Positions 10,303 through 23,091 are shown, counted from the stretch's first letter. The stretch is DNA of 64,000 nt from Chloranthus sessilifolius (GCA_021018995.1 CM037598.1:71318671-71382670); one strand, 5' to 3'. A program made the numbers and translations. Notes: a model not told the origin generated them from the letters alone.

Positions 10303-13300
10303 CTAGAGCTTCAAATCTCTGCTAATATCGTTGATGAAAAGCTGAAAAGATCTATATTTTCCTTCAAAAATTCGAGAGTTCCGTTCTTTCCAAATGCTCA
10401 AGAAAATAGCGAAGAGTAGAGTACTGAGATGGGGAGCCACTTTGAGAGGACCTTTACGCGAACATTCTGCCAACAAATCACCACAGGATCTAGGCATGCA
10501 ACCAACGATATTATAAGTAGTGCAGAACACGTTCCAGATGACTGATGCAACTGGGCAGTGGATAAGACGATGGTTTGCGGATTCCAGAGTTGTACGACAC
10601 ATGATACATCTATTAGAGATTACCATCCCCCTTCGCGTAAGAGTGTCGAGAGTCTTAATTCGGTTGTGAGCAGAACACCACGCAAAAATAATATATTTAG
10701 GCGGAGCTTTTACTCTCCAGATCCCAGTCCATGAAGGTTGGATAATCAGAGGCCTCGCACAGGTACCGGTACGTTGAGCTAATCGAGAAAACACCATCAG
10801 ATTTCAGTCGCCATATCTTGTTGTCATTTGTCTGCCGAACAGACATATGGGCAAGGCCATCAAGAAGATAAGAAAGATCGGTTGCTTCAGACAAATTTAG
10901 GTCACGTCTGAAGTCCAGGACCCAATTCGCTTCGGTCTATTGAGATCCCAAATTGCTTAGTCTTTGAGGTGTTGACCCTTTGGCTGGTACATGCTTCGTA
11001 AGCCCTTAGAATCCATCACAAGTGGAGGAGGTCAAACTTGGAAGAGTCACAAAAAATAGCCGTATCATCGGTAAATTGAAGTGGGTGATAGCACTTCCCT
11101 CGCAATCGTGAAACCATTGATATCACCCAAGGCAACTCTTATGTCCAAAGGCTTGCTCAAACATTCTCCGACAAGATTAAATAAAAAAGGGGAAAGTGTA
11201 TCACCTTGCCTGATGCCCCTATATCCAACGAAATAGCCATTGGTTGAACCGTTGATAAGCACAAAGTATATCAACCGAGTAATGCATCCCCGGATCCATT
11301 TGCGCCATTTGGTGCCAAAGCCCATCTTCATCAAGATCCTGTTAATGTATAGCAAGTTGACACAGTCAAAGGCTTTTTCCATATCCAGCTTAACTATGAG
11401 GCCCGACCTTTTGGAAGTGTACCTCGAGTGTATACATTCATGAGTAACGACGGCCGCCTCAGTGATTTGACGACCTCTGATGAATGCACCTTGTGAAGGG
11501 CTAATAATCTTATGGATAACACTCTTGAATCGGTTAGCCAGAATTTTAGCCGCCATGGATCAAAATTTCGTCCGATACTTATCGGACGATACGTATTGGT
11601 ATCAGTGATCGACGATACGGTACATTGAATGTACCGTATCGGCCTTTTGTATGAAAATAGCCGGACGATACATTCAATGTATCGTCCGGTAAGTTACTAT
11701 TCCGGTACGTATCGTCCGATACGTACTGGTTTTCGGCTCGGACGATACGTACCGATTTTCCGGCATTTTGATCCATGTTAGCCGCTACCTTGTAGAGACA
11801 TCCGATAAGGCTGATAGGTCTGAAATCTCCTATCTCATTGGCCCCTTCGCGCTTGGGAACTAGGACAATAAAAGAAGCACAGGCAGCCCTACTTAGGTAA
11901 CCCTTTCGATGAAATTGTGCCAAAGCTTTGCCCAGATTGTGATTGATGGTGTCCCAAAATTTTTGCAAAAATTTGTGATGAAACCCATCATGATCAGGGG
12001 CCATCCCCCTGAAATACCGCAGCCTTGATTTTGTCAACAGAGAATGGAATTTCAAGGAAGTTCTTGTATCTTCATAGATACGCTCAAATTCCAAACCATC
12101 CGGGAAAGGCATACATTGGGCTTCTTCCCGGTATCGCTCAGAGAAGTGGTTTATGATGAAGTCTTTAATCTTAGATTTATCGGTAACCAATTGACCGTTT
12201 ATGACCAGGGATGATATACGATTGGTTCTGCTCCTAGCATTAGCAATGCAATGGAAAAATCCGGTGTTCGAATCTCCCTCTTTGACCCATTTTTCTCGGG
12301 CTCTCTGACGTCAGAAAATCTCCTCTTCCAAAATCTTGCTGTTAAGCTTGAACTTGAGGTCCTCCCTACCTGCCCTGTCTTCTGAAGATAATGGCCCACA
12401 GATTGTACTTTGATGTTAAGAATTTCGATGTTGTGTAGAAGCTTTCTTTTGAACTGATGAATATTATGGAAGCTATTTTTGTTCCAATCCTTAAGAAATT
12501 CCTTGAAGCGCCTTAATTTGCCATTAAAAATGTGTTCGCCAGAACTCGAGATCTACCATTCGTGCCATTTATCCAATACCATCTTGTGGAAAGACTCAGT
12601 CTTCAGCCATGCCAATTCAAATCGGAATGGACTTAGGCCCCAATATTCTCTTTGTTCCTCTAATATCACCGAAATCTGATCGAAGATCCCACACGAGCAA
12701 CCCTCAGAGCCCATCGAAGGACATATATCCTCCCAATCTGTAGATAGTAGAAAACTATCAATTTTACTCATAGCTGGTCTGTCCTATCCATTGGACTAGA
12801 TGGATTTAGGTCCCGCCATTGGAATATCGACTAGTCTGACGTGGCCATAAAATTAGAAAATCCACGCATACTACTAGTGATTCTATGTTTGTCGATTTCC
12901 CGCAAGGAAATCAGATTATGTTGAAGTAGCCGCCTACTATCCAAGGGATATTCCACTTATCTCGAATGCCCACCAACTTAGTCCAAAAACCTTGGCGCAG
13001 TTGGGGATCATTTGGCCCATAAATTGTCGTAAAAGTTCAAGCCAGATTCCGATGGATAGAGACCAGTTTGATAGAAATAGATCTCCTCCCAATGAAATTA
13101 TCCACCTGATAAAAAATCTGACTATCCCACGCAAGCGGAATGCCACATTTCGTGCCTGAAGCATTCAGAGCCAAACAATCCCAAAAGTGCCCTTAGCTCC
13201 TTTTTAATCTTAACCACATCATAGGAGCACCACTTCGTTCCTTGCATTCCAAGTAACGATTTTAAAATGGACGACAAGTCCCCTAACATTCCAAGTAACG

Positions 13301-13340
13301 ATTTAAAAATTCCAAGTAACGATTTTGGGCCATAAACAGA
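10303..13340 (-). pseudogene. LINE ORF2: endonuclease and reverse transcriptase, broken
   Basis: Minus-strand order: an AP-endonuclease-like part at about 13160-12700 (ITSSMRGFSNF, then SKIDSFLLSTDWED and FRFELAWLKTESF). Reverse transcriptase follows at 12190-10940, with FIVLVPKREGANEIGDFRPISL near 11880-11815, LDMEKAFDCV near 11390, GIRQGDTLSPFLFNL near 11200 and the catalytic FTDD block at about 11061-11080. A C-terminal zinc-binding zf-RVT-like part occupies 10797-10303 (CIMCRTTLESANHRLIHCP). The protein would nick target DNA and copy LINE RNA in place. Frame changes separate these blocks, and a 224-base hAT MITE sits inside the reverse transcriptase. Confidence 0.85.
11554..11777. mobile_element. 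hAT-type MITE in LINE reverse transcriptase
   Basis: The 224-base element has termini CATGGATCAAAAT and ATTTTGATCCATG, flanked by the 8-base duplication TTAGCCGC (11546-11553 and 11778-11785). An 8-base duplication and a CARRG-like end are signatures of hAT transposons. The interior is built from inverted and direct copies of the word CGGACGATACGT/ACGTATCGTCCG. It has no coding capacity. Confidence 0.9.
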
Positions 13341-14231
13341 ATGGACGACAACCCACTAGGAACACAAGAACTCTAGCAAGACCAGTTGATCTCCTCTCGA
13401 TTTATTGCAGTTCAAGGTTGTTCATGAGGTTCGCTGAGGGTCCTCCAATTGGATCAGAGGTGAACCTCCTTTTAGAACGTTAGCCGAAAGTGCCCTTGTT
13501 GAATAGCGCACGAAGGTCCTTCTGTTTCCCTTTAAAAGCTAGGCCATAATTCTGACATATATTGTTCAGATCAAACTCCAAGAGCTCATTCAAGTCATCC
13601 TACGAATTAACGGGTATAGATGCCGAAGAAGATTGGTGCCTTGAACTCAAGGTAGAGCCCCTCTCGGGATTCCAAATATGATTATCCTTAAAAACCTGCT
13701 CATCAGCTCTAGCATCATCGTCTTTGATCTCCAACAAGTGGTCGCTGCTTTGCTTTCGAGCGTGTTGCTCGAAGCTGGAGAAGGAATCCTCACTGGCAAG
13801 GTAGGTATTGAAGACTGCTTGGGGGTCAGCTCCGGGGATTTGTCTAAGCGAAATTCAGAAGGCCCATGTAGACCCCCGACCCAACCTCCACTGTGTTGTT
13901 CGCAAGTTGAGTTGCCAGTGCCCCAGCTGAGTGACTTCTTTGGTGTAAGCCACGTGGCCCAGCTATACAAGTCTCCAATAGACTCTCCCCCTCATCATCT
14001 CTAACCGATTTTTTCCAACAAAGCTCCTCACCGTCCGGATTTGAAACGGCTTCAAATCCATGAAGGGAAGTAGTAGAGGCTAGTTGTTTACCACACAATG
14101 GTTTGAGATGTGATGCATCCTAGTTGGCGTCGCATGGCTCGAAATGGTTGGTCGCCTGCCCATGCTAACCGTTGCTAGGCTTCGCTTGCTTCCCAGATGA
14201 GAGTTCTCACCTGCGGCATCTCTCTCTGGAT

Positions 14232-14393
14232 CAAGGATCAAAATTTCGAGTATCATTTCGGTTTCAGAGGGGACCGAAACCAAAATTTTGGCTGAAATTT
14301 CGGGTCCAATACAAAAATGACCGAAATTTCGGTCCAAATTATAATTTCGGTGGGGACCAAAACCGATCATTTCAGCCAAAATTTTGATCCTTG
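14232..14393. mobile_element. hAT-type MITE in LINE ORF1
   Basis: The 162-base element starts CAAGGATCAAAAT and ends ATTTTGATCCTTG, with the 8-base duplication CTCTGGAT (14224-14231 and 14394-14401). The interior repeats AATTTCGG/CCGAAATT words. It is the same family as the elements at 11554, 19321 and 50034. Confidence 0.92.
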
Positions 14394-14882
14394 CTCTGGA
14401 TCGCCCCCCCTTGCCGGAGTGCCTCTCTCGAACCCCTTAGATCTCGCTTCGACATTAGTTTTAGGGAAACGACCATGGGAATTGTTTTCATATTTGATAA
14501 AGGATCCCTCCCCCCTCTCTCTCTGTCTGTCGGATAATGAGGGAAGACCTTGTCCCTTTCTTCTTCCACTTCAACCACCACAGGATATCGAAGTCCACCC
14601 GAGGAAATCCAAACAATCCTTGGGATATCAATCCAAGATTGACAATTCCCTCTCAATTTGGCATAACGTACAGAGCTCTTCAAACCTGATCGTAGCATCA
14701 TCCACCTCAGAGAGTCCCCCCCATAGATTGCCCACCTCGATAAACACCAATTCAAGCCACAGATGGAAGGGTAGCCCTTTGAGATGAATCCACACATGCA
14801 TCCCAAAATAACACTTGTCAGCAACTTCCCATTCCCGTTGCCATGACAACAACATGAGACGTATCCCGAGGCAGTTCCAAAC

Positions 14883-17425
14883 TGTAATATCTCAAAAAAT
14901 TGAGCGTTTAACTTTGACCTCGGGATCCGTGCCCGATTGGTCGTAGGGTTGACCAAGTGATGGCCAAACAATGAACTCATGGAGTGATGAGCTGACATAG
15001 TACAAATGTGACCTAAGCGTGATGTATAGTGTGAGTTAGTGGGCACATACACCTATCTTTGGTGTATGTGTTTAACACACAAGCAGGAGAAAGGATAAAA
15101 GGGTTTTAATAACCCTAGAAACCCTTTTGTCTTGGTTGGTGAAGGAATTAAGAAGAGAGAGAGAGAGAGAGGGAGTAAAGAGGAGTTATGGAAGCTTGGT
15201 GTTAATGCAAATCAAGAGGAGGATTTAGCATCGATTGCCGGATTCAACGCGTTGGAATCGTTGAAGCAAAAGTTAGAACCCTAGCCATCAAACCCAACAA
15301 ATAAATCCCTTAAAGGGATTCTTGAGGTAAGTCTTATTAGAATTAAATGCATAGATGTATGATAGTTAAGATTCAGTCAATATTGTTCAAAAGGGTAGAG
15401 TAGAGACTTAGAAAAAGAAGGAAAAAGAAAAGGAATGGGTTTTGGAAATAACAGCCTGAAAGGGGGCTGAATCTGGCCAAATCGATTAATCGAAATTGGG
15501 ATTCGATTAATCGATTTTGGTCTGGAAGTTGAAAAGTCAAGGATGCCCGATTTCGATTAATCGAATTGGATTTCGATTAATTAATTTGGAAGGTCGATTA
15601 ATCGATTTGGAAATCGACTAATCAATTGGGTACCTCCAGTGGCTGGAGAAACATGACCTAAGGAAATCGACTAATCGAGTTGGGAAATCGATTAATCGAT
15701 TTTGGATTTCGATTAATCGATTTGGGATCGACTAATTTATTTCGGACTTTCGACCACTCGATTTGCAAATCGACCTTACTATGTTAGAGATTTTGATTAA
15801 TCGATTTGGGATTGAATAATCAAATTTGAATATCGATTAATCGATTTTGGGAATCGATTAATCGATTTGAGTTTTGATTAATCGATTAATCGACTTTGAC
15901 AGTTTTACTAAACTTTCTAGATTTACTTTGAGATTCATGGAGGGTTTAGGACCTTCTTTATTACATCTTTAGTGATGTATTACATGTGTTGTGATGTACC
16001 ATAGGTGGTACATGTGAAAGCGAGCACAAGGAGCCGCGTGGGACCTTGATGCTTGGACCTTCAGAGAATTGAGGTATGGAACACCTTAAATATGTACTTT
16101 AATTGCAAGAGCATGTATGTAGTGATATATTTATCAGAATTGAAAATGTTTTAACTATGAAAAGCTTTGTGAAAATGGGTGCGTGTGTGACACTAAGAAT
16201 GTGATAAAGGTATCTGTGTGATGCGAGTAACTGAGATCAAGTAATTTAATGAGAATGAGACATCCCCAGGGGATGAGAAAGTAATAAAGGCATCAGTGTG
16301 ATGCGAGTAAATTAGACATCCCAGGGATGTACATATGATTGAATAATTACTGTTGAGGCCTAACTGATATAAGATAGCACTTTACACGGTGAACAACTAT
16401 ATGTAAAGCACATGCTATTTTTGTTATTTAAGGTTTGTTTAGAATACCCCACCGATGTGGTGGGATACCCACGACTGACTCGGCAGGATATCCGTGATCG
16501 GTACGATGGCCAATCCATACACCTGTGCGGAGGTCTATCCGTACACAGTAAGCACATCCCAGGGATGTTGAGTTGAGATTTAACCCCGCCGCCTATTGAG
16601 AAAGGGGCTTGGATAGTATTCCCAGGGAATACATTTTTACAACTGTCTATTTAGGCGACGATGGTGGGTATTCCATCGGGGCTCGATGCTATATTGCTCG
16701 GGAATTATTTAAGTTGAAGATTTAAGTTTTGCTTTAGGCCTGTTCAGTGTCATTCATGATAAATCAACAGTAAAGTAAGACATGCAATTTACCAGTAAAC
16801 TTGAATGCATATCATTATCTTTTAAACTATTTTCTAGCTAATGCATAAATACATCATGCTTAGAATATCATGGAATATATGTGAGATTTTGATTTATATG
16901 TTCATTGTGTTATTCCCTATTGAGCTAGAATGTAGCTCACCCCTTTAGACTATACGTCGCAGGTCTATTGTTAGCAGCGGCCGAGGCTTCGGGAGACGTA
17001 GATCCGGGTGATTCGGATTACATGCCTGGGGACGAGTTGGAGCCTCCTCCCGAGGACTTCTTCTAGGAGACTCTGCTGTGTACTTTGATAGAGAGTAGTT
17101 TTGAGAGCTGATTGTACGGCTTTGTATATCAAGCCTTTATTTTGATAAACAATATAATTAAATTGAATTTTGGCGAACAATCTGGGGTGATCTGTTTATC
17201 ACCGATGGTTCGGGTCGGTTCTCTGTTCATGCAGTGGCATAAAAGTAGAACTATCTTTTGCATGTGTCAGTTGGGCATATTAACTTTTTCCGCATTATGC
17301 AATTATTTATTTTATCTCTTTATTATTGCTTGTTATACCAATGTTCCGTGCATAGTTTTGAGGCACGATCCAAAGGATCGTGCTGATGGCACGGGTTTCG
17401 GGGTGTCGAAATCCAGGCTGTCACA
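14883..17425 (+). mobile_element. solo LTR inside the LINE (Tekay/Del-like?)
   Basis: The 2543-base unit begins TGTAATATCTC and ends GGCTGTCACA, flanked by the 5-base duplication CAAAC (14878-14882 and 17426-17430). One LTR with a perfect target duplication and no internal domain is the product of recombination between the two LTRs of a full element. The AGCTAGAATGTAGCTCAC block near 16923 resembles the AGCTCAC motif before the 3' end of Tekay/Del gypsy LTRs, which suggests plus orientation. That family assignment is inference. It carries the ATTAATCGAT array at 15480-15900 and a GA run at 15149-15171. Confidence 0.85.
15480..15900. repeat. degenerate array of ATTAATCGATT palindromes
   Basis: Within the solo LTR, variants of the word CGATTAATCGATTTGGG occur roughly 20 times in about 420 bases, in both orientations because the core ATTAATCGATTAAT is self-complementary. 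Spacing is irregular (about 15-30 bases), so it is a cluster of related words and not a clean tandem satellite. Confidence 0.8.
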
Positions 17426-18649
17426 CAAACGCCCTTCAACTTTTTCAGAACCAGTTGCTTATCCTCTGCTTTGCTGAATTCAAAGACACCAGCCTGACCT
17501 TTAAATTTTTTAATCACCATATTAGGCAGTCCCCACTCCGCTTTTACCCTCCACGGGATACTCTCCAATGGTGGGAGAAAGATGAAAGCCATAATTCCCA
17601 ACCCTCGACTCTCGAACAATGAATCTCCAGCTCGATAGCGCCATCGTTGGAAGTCGGCAAGATAGGCCCACTATAGTTCTCTGTCGATCCATCTCCGATG
17701 ACATCTTTTCTGACCTCTTCTTTCCAGTCTTTGTAACCCTATCCCTAGATGGACCAGCCCTTAGCAATATCATCGTTCTGGGTATGGGTATGTGAGAGGA
17801 GTTTGTGACGCCTGTTCCTTTTCTCGTTCGTCCAAACCATACCCGTGCTCCGATGAACTTTGCAACTATTACACATACACCATTGCCTCCGTGAGAAGCT
17901 CCAAAACTCACAAGAGAGACAATGTCAGTCGTCTTCTCTCCGAGAGATAGCGCCATTGGTATGGCTCGTTTTGCCTCTGCACGCACTCCAATCTCTGATT
18001 TCTCTGTCCAGAAGCTTGAAGAATAATCTATATCGCCATCTTCCATTCCTCAGCTTACGCCACGCCGCCCACTGAGTATTCTGAAAAGAGGAGTTGACTG
18101 CTCGTCGTTGGCCCCCATCGCCTCAAAAGCCTGCGTTGTCCAATGGTTGCCTGTCTGTTGCGCCCTAGCCATCATTGTATCCTAAATGCAGTGGATTGGG
18201 AACATGGTTAAGGGGGAGATGGGGTTGGAGTGGTGGTGGTGGTGGGGAGAGGAAGGTGGTGGTGAGGGGTTTTGGGTTTAGGGGAGAGGAAGGACGGTTT
18301 GCTTACACCGCAATAGGAGAATCTTGACAACACATCATTGTATAAAAAGTAAAAATCATGAAAGTCAAAATTCTCTCATAAAAATGTGGTTGAACTTGAA
18401 ATCCGGTTCAACCTGGTTGGACCTGACCATTACCCATACAGTTATTATGCAAAAACTAGTGTGTGTATATGGGTCGGGCCACTAACAAGTGTTATGCCCA
18501 TTTATGGTATCTCTGGTTATTAATCAGTTCAGGCCTCAGTCCGAGTGTTTTCATATTTTCAATGTACACTTGGCCCAACTGTTAGGTTGGACTTTTGAGT
18601 TTTATGCCACTTTGGAATGAGCTTTGGCCTTGTATCTTGGGCAAATTAA

Positions 18650-20774
18650 GGGTTTTTTGCATATACCCCCCCTGAGATATGCTGATATTGCATCAAACCC
18701 CTTGAGTTATGGGTATTTATTCTGCAACCCTTATTTTTGTGTTTCTGTTTCATATACCCCCCCTGCCGTTAACTAGCCGTAAGTTTATGGACTGAAACGA
18801 CTATTTTGCCCTTAATAAAACCAATATTCTAAAAATACCACCATTCTAAAAGGTCCTTCATTCATCTATATTTACAAGTCATGCCATTATAGTTTACCAC
18901 CATTATAAAAGGCCCTTCATTCACCTTTATTTACAAGCTATGCCATTATAGCTTACCACCATCATTCTAAAAGGAGTACCTTTAAATCCACCCACAAAAT
19001 CTTTGAGTTCACTGACGCTGAAACACATCGACTGCATTGAATCAGACGATGGAGATTGTTTGTCGTCCCAATATTTCATGAGATCGATCTTTAGATCATG
19101 GGTGCACCATTAGATGGCCGGGATCAAGGATCATGATAGTGCATTTAATCTCTACCAGAAATCAGTGCATGTTCACTTGGATTTTATGCCTCCAGTCTAT
19201 GAAATATATGCAACAGTTCTCCATACAAAAGTAGTTGATGAACGGTTATGATGTCTAATACGTGCAATTTCCAATATATGGTTTATAAAAGAAGTGGTCA
19301 ATTAATTGGACAGTTGGGATCAAGGATCAAAATATCAGTTTCGTTTTCAGTTTCGGGCATGATCGAAACAAAAAATTTGAATGAAATTTTTGGCCATAAT
19401 TTTAAATTTCGATCGAAATTTCAGCCAAAATTTTTATTTCCATACATAATTTGACCAAAATTTCAGGGGTTTTCGTTTCGGTGAGGACCAAAGCCAATAA
19501 ATTTTGGCCGACAGTATGAATTATCGGCCAAAAGTTTGAAACACCGTTGGGATGGTTCTGTTTGTACAATCATTGGAGATTAATGATGACACCAACACAA
19601 GAGGGTTTCAACCCGTCGGGTCAAAGTCAAACGACCCGACCCGCCATAGGTTTGGGCTTGGGTTCAGATTTCCAAGTCCCAACCCATTAGGTCGGGTTGA
19701 AAATGCTGACTTATTTATTTTCAAGTTCCACTCAACCACTGAATTATTTATTATTTAATTCCCAACAACATTACTCATATGCCCAATATAAAAAATCACA
19801 AAAATTTTAGATACCCAAAATTAAAAACCATCCCAAAATAATAATAAAAAACCTACCAAAACTTTTAGATACCAAAAATTAAAAATCATTCCAAATTTTG
19901 GTTATTAATCTAAGAACATGTAGGTTGAAGGTTTTCTAGCTTTACAAGAATAATTGCATGGTTTGCCACAAATTCTCCATTGGTTGAGTATTCGTCCAAA
20001 CGTTGACATGTTTTAATGGGGGAATCACCCATCTGATGGATCTTGAATCTGATGGGTGAATGAAGGGCCTTTTAGAAGAGTACCTTTAAATCCACCCACT
20101 GAATCTTTGAGTCCAGTCATGCTAAAACACGTTGATTAAATTGAATCGAACGATGGAGATCACTTATCATGGGTGTACCCTCAGACGGTCGATTTTTATT
20201 TCACCTGGCACACATCTCAGAAAAGTGACTTTAACATCACGTGCACACTTAAAATTGAGTTTAAGGTCACTTTTATGGGTGTGTACCACATGAAATAAAA
20301 AAATCGACCGTCTGATGGTGCACCCATGATCTAAAGATCGATCTCATAAAATATTGGGACGATAAACAATCTCCATCGTCTGATTCAATGCAGTCGATGT
20401 GTTTCAGCATGGGTGAACTCAAAGATTTTGTGGGTGGATTTAAAGGTACTCCTTTTAGAATGGCGGTGGTAAAGCTATAATGATATGAGTTATAAATAAA
20501 GGTGAACGAAGAGCCTTTTAGAATGATGGTAAACTATAATGGCATGACTTGTAAATATAGATGAATGAAAGACCTTTTAGAATGGTGGTAATTTTAGAAT
20601 ATTGATTTCATTAAGGGCAAAATAGTCATTTCAGTCCATAAACTCACGACTAATTAATGGTAGGGGGTATATGAAATAAAAACACAAAAATAAGGGCTGC
20701 ATAATAAATACCCATAAGGCAGGGGGTTTGATGCAATATCGGCTTATCTCAGGGGGCTATATGCAAAAAAACCC
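18650..20774. mobile_element. non-autonomous Mutator-like element with ~480-bp TIRs
   Basis: The ends are GGGTTTTTTGCATATA and its complement, flanked by a 9-base duplication GCAAATTAA (18641-18649 and 20775-20783). Long TIRs plus 9-base duplications are the Mutator signature. The arms (18650-about 19130 and about 20295-20774) pair almost throughout, including the words GCATTGAATCAGACGATGG and ATGGGTGCACC. The interior has no transposase frame and holds a nested hAT MITE at 19321-19545. Confidence 0.9.
19321..19545. mobile_element. hAT-type MITE nested in the Mutator-like element
   Basis: The 225-base element starts CAAGGATCAAAAT. Its right end has decayed to GTTTGAAACACC, but the 8-base duplication GTTGGGAT is intact (19313-19320 and 19546-19553). 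It must be younger than the Mutator-like element it sits in. Confidence 0.85.
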
Positions 20775-20783
20775 GCAAATTAA

Positions 20784-22105
20784 TAAACTGCCGAAGTAGT
20801 ATTCAGTTTTTTAGGCTAGATTAAAATCAGGCCGTGCCCATCGATTGAGAGAGAGAGAGAGAGAGAGAGTTCTTGATAGAATATTATAAATATATATATT
20901 TTTTTAATGGATCAAAGTTTCTCAAACTTTATAAGACAATTTTGGAGCATTGGTAATGGTTGGTGTCGACTAAAAAGTAAAAAACCAATTAGGTTAGATA
21001 CATGGAAAGTAAAAGTATTTAATCAAATTATATATAAATCACGAACTTGTCATTTGAAGTCCTACTTGGAACGATGGTGATCATTATATGAGACAAATTG
21101 TTTACAATAAATGGTAGAAGATAGTAGCGTGGATATTTTAACTCAGTGGCAGCCTCATAAATTGTTTACTCAGTGGCAGCCTCATAAATTGTTTAACTCA
21201 GTGGTAGCATCATTTATGCGGCCTTGGAACATTCCATCGAATCATTTATCAAACAACTAACTCTTATCATTCCTCTCCCTGCCTTCGTTCTACGGCAATT
21301 CGGAAATGGATTGAGCAGAATGGAGATAGCCCAAGATTTAAAGGCCACTTGGGACACTTATAAAAAGAATAAATTCACAAACATACCAATTATACAACTA
21401 ACTGGGAATCGGGTAAAGGCTCGGATTACAGACCAAGAAGAGCTGAAGCTCACCTGATCTGCCTGAACCCTAAACCCTAAACCCCAAACTTAACTTCAGT
21501 CTCTACTTACGCTTCCTTCACACTTGCCACTAGCAAATATATAAAATAGCATATGGGGTTTTGATGGAGCGCTCCTAACTCAATTTTCTAGCTGACGACC
21601 CATCTGATAACTATGATTAGCGTGTGCCCAAATGCATCAAAAGGTGATAAAATTTGTTCTTGAGGCCATAGGCGGGCCTAAGCATAAAACTCAGAAGAAG
21701 AAGAAGAAGAGATGTGATATATATAGCTTGATGATATATGAGATGTCCATGATTGTGCCTGGATCTGATCTTATAGAGCAAGATCAATCTTAGACTGTTG
21801 ATATGAGGCTTGGATTACAGGAGATGGCCCTACTCCCATCCTTGTCTTCAAAGATATAAATGAAAATGAAATGAAAAAAAGATGATTCCTAATCTAAGCT
21901 TAATAGAAGTTACACATAATTTACCTTCGACTCTTTGACTATCCAGTTTCATAACCAAATACGGGACTCAAGGTAAAAACCCTTGCTTTAATTCATTTTG
22001 AGGACTTTTGAAATCAACTAATAATCCTTGTGCAGTTAAGACTTGTTATATTATAAAAAGATAGAATATATGTGATCGTGATAAATAAAATTTGAAACAA
22101 GTACA
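20784..22105. other. intergenic, one unrecognised short ORF
   Basis: A plus-strand frame at 21224-21457 (77 codons, ending in a lysine and glutamate-rich segment) has no family I recognise and could be chance or an exon remnant. A GA run lies at about 20849-20869. A 25-base unit around CAGTGGCAGCCTCATAAATTG is duplicated near 21147-21190. Three telomere-like CCTAAA words occur at about 21468-21487. No other structure is evident. Confidence 0.4.
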
Positions 22106-22108
22106 TAA

Positions 22109-23091
22109 GGTTGCGCTTGGAACCTTGATTTGGGTTTGCTCACTCTATTGAAATCCAAGGATTTAAAATATTTGGATTTAAAAATCCATTGTTTGGGCGA
22201 TTTTATAGATTTTGAAAATATTTGGATTTGAAGCCATAAAGATTGGATACAAAAAGCTTAAATTGTATCTCAGTTTTGGCTGATCATAAATCTTAAATTA
22301 TGCCGGTATTGCCAATTGAAGATTTGTTCTCTGAATCTTGGTGTTTTCACTGTTAAAATTGTCGATTGCCTCGAATCTGATGATGGAGATCGCGTTTCCT
22401 CCGAATCTTCTACAAAATGGATCTTGAGATGACAGCCCACCTATCCTACGGTGAGGTTGATTCCATGTAGAACACATCGCTTAGAGTGAGCCGAGAACAC
22501 TTTTAACATATATACCATGATCAGTCACTTTTAATATAAATTAGAAAATACTTCTTAGATAGAGACTTACCGTCAGAGGAACACACAAAAGGAGAAAGGG
22601 CAGTAAGAGCATCTCCAATGGGAAGTAGTAAAAATAGTTGTTTGAGGATTACATGACAAATTTGACTTCTTAATTTAAGGCTATAAATCTTGGGAGCTCC
22701 AATGATTTCTATATAAAATATGGTATATTTGAATTTGAAGCCTTATATTTTCAGTAGCATACTGACTACCGAAGCTTTGGTGCCTTATTTCACGTGGAAT
22801 AGGATAGTGCGTTGGAGAGAAATCAAGCGTCAAAAGATATCATTGGGGGCTAGTGACACTACAAAAAACAAGACTATTAGCGGCAGCCAAAACTACCGCT
22901 AGTAACAAAAAACTGTCGCTAATACCCTTTATTTTACACATAAATGAATTTTACAAATGACATTGGAATTCTAAAATCCAAATCCAAGATTGAGAATTTC
23001 GGTCGAAACAATGGATTTGAATTTCGTGGACACGAATCCAAATTCACTCGAGCAAATCCCAGTTCCCAAATCCTGGTTCCCAAACGCATCC
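22109..23091. mobile_element. PIF/Harbinger-like element
   Basis: The ends GGTTGCGCTTGGAACC and (inverted) GGATGCGTTTGGGAACC are imperfect TIRs that continue for about 30 bases with GATTTGGG. They are flanked by TAA on both sides (22106-22108 and 23092-23094), the three-base duplication typical of PIF/Harbinger. The interior has no transposase. It includes a palindromic-repeat half (about 22350-22500) and a CACTA-type terminus at 22857, so it is a composite. Confidence 0.75.
22857..22925. mobile_element. CACTA-type terminal fragment
   Basis: CACTACAAAAAACAAG is followed by subterminal words TTAGCGGC, ACCGCTAG and GTCGCTAATA, the arrangement of a CACTA (En/Spm) end. No matching opposite end was seen, so only a truncated terminus or a separate short element is supported. 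Confidence 0.5.

Larger units (their letters stand above)
13640..18174 (-). pseudogene. LINE ORF1 (DUF4283-type), broken by a solo LTR
   Basis: The ATG is at about 18174 on the minus strand. Downstream frames at 18046-17522 and 17619-17430 read toward the centre. After the solo LTR the frame resumes below 14878 with WIHLKGLPFHLWLELVF (about 14780-14830), the hallmark of plant LINE ORF1 proteins with a DUF4283 domain. A cysteine-containing stretch follows near 14660. ORF1 proteins coat LINE RNA. The 2.5 kb solo LTR and a 162-base hAT MITE interrupt it. Confidence 0.7.
10033..18309 (-). mobile_element. L1-type LINE retrotransposon with nested insertions
   Basis: The element is bounded by a 16-base target-site duplication, GCAATAGGAGAATCTT, at 10017-10032 and 18310-18325. 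On the minus strand it begins near 18309, has two degraded ORFs in the L1 order (nucleic-acid-binding ORF1, then endonuclease-reverse transcriptase ORF2), and ends in a T-run (plus strand, about 10033-10047), the complement of a poly(A) tail. Removing the solo LTR (14883-17425) and two hAT MITEs leaves about 5.3 kb, a normal length for a plant LINE. Both ORFs have stops and frameshifts, so the copy is dead. The long duplication and tail show it inserted as a full-length copy. Confidence 0.9.

Noticed and set aside
15480..15900. Possible CRISPR-like or satellite array
   Set aside because: Spacing is irregular, spacers are not unique and the word is palindromic; eukaryotic LTR context. Called a motif cluster.
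21468..21487. Telomere-like CCTAAA repeats
   Set aside because: Only three units, the last irregular; too short to claim an interstitial telomere.
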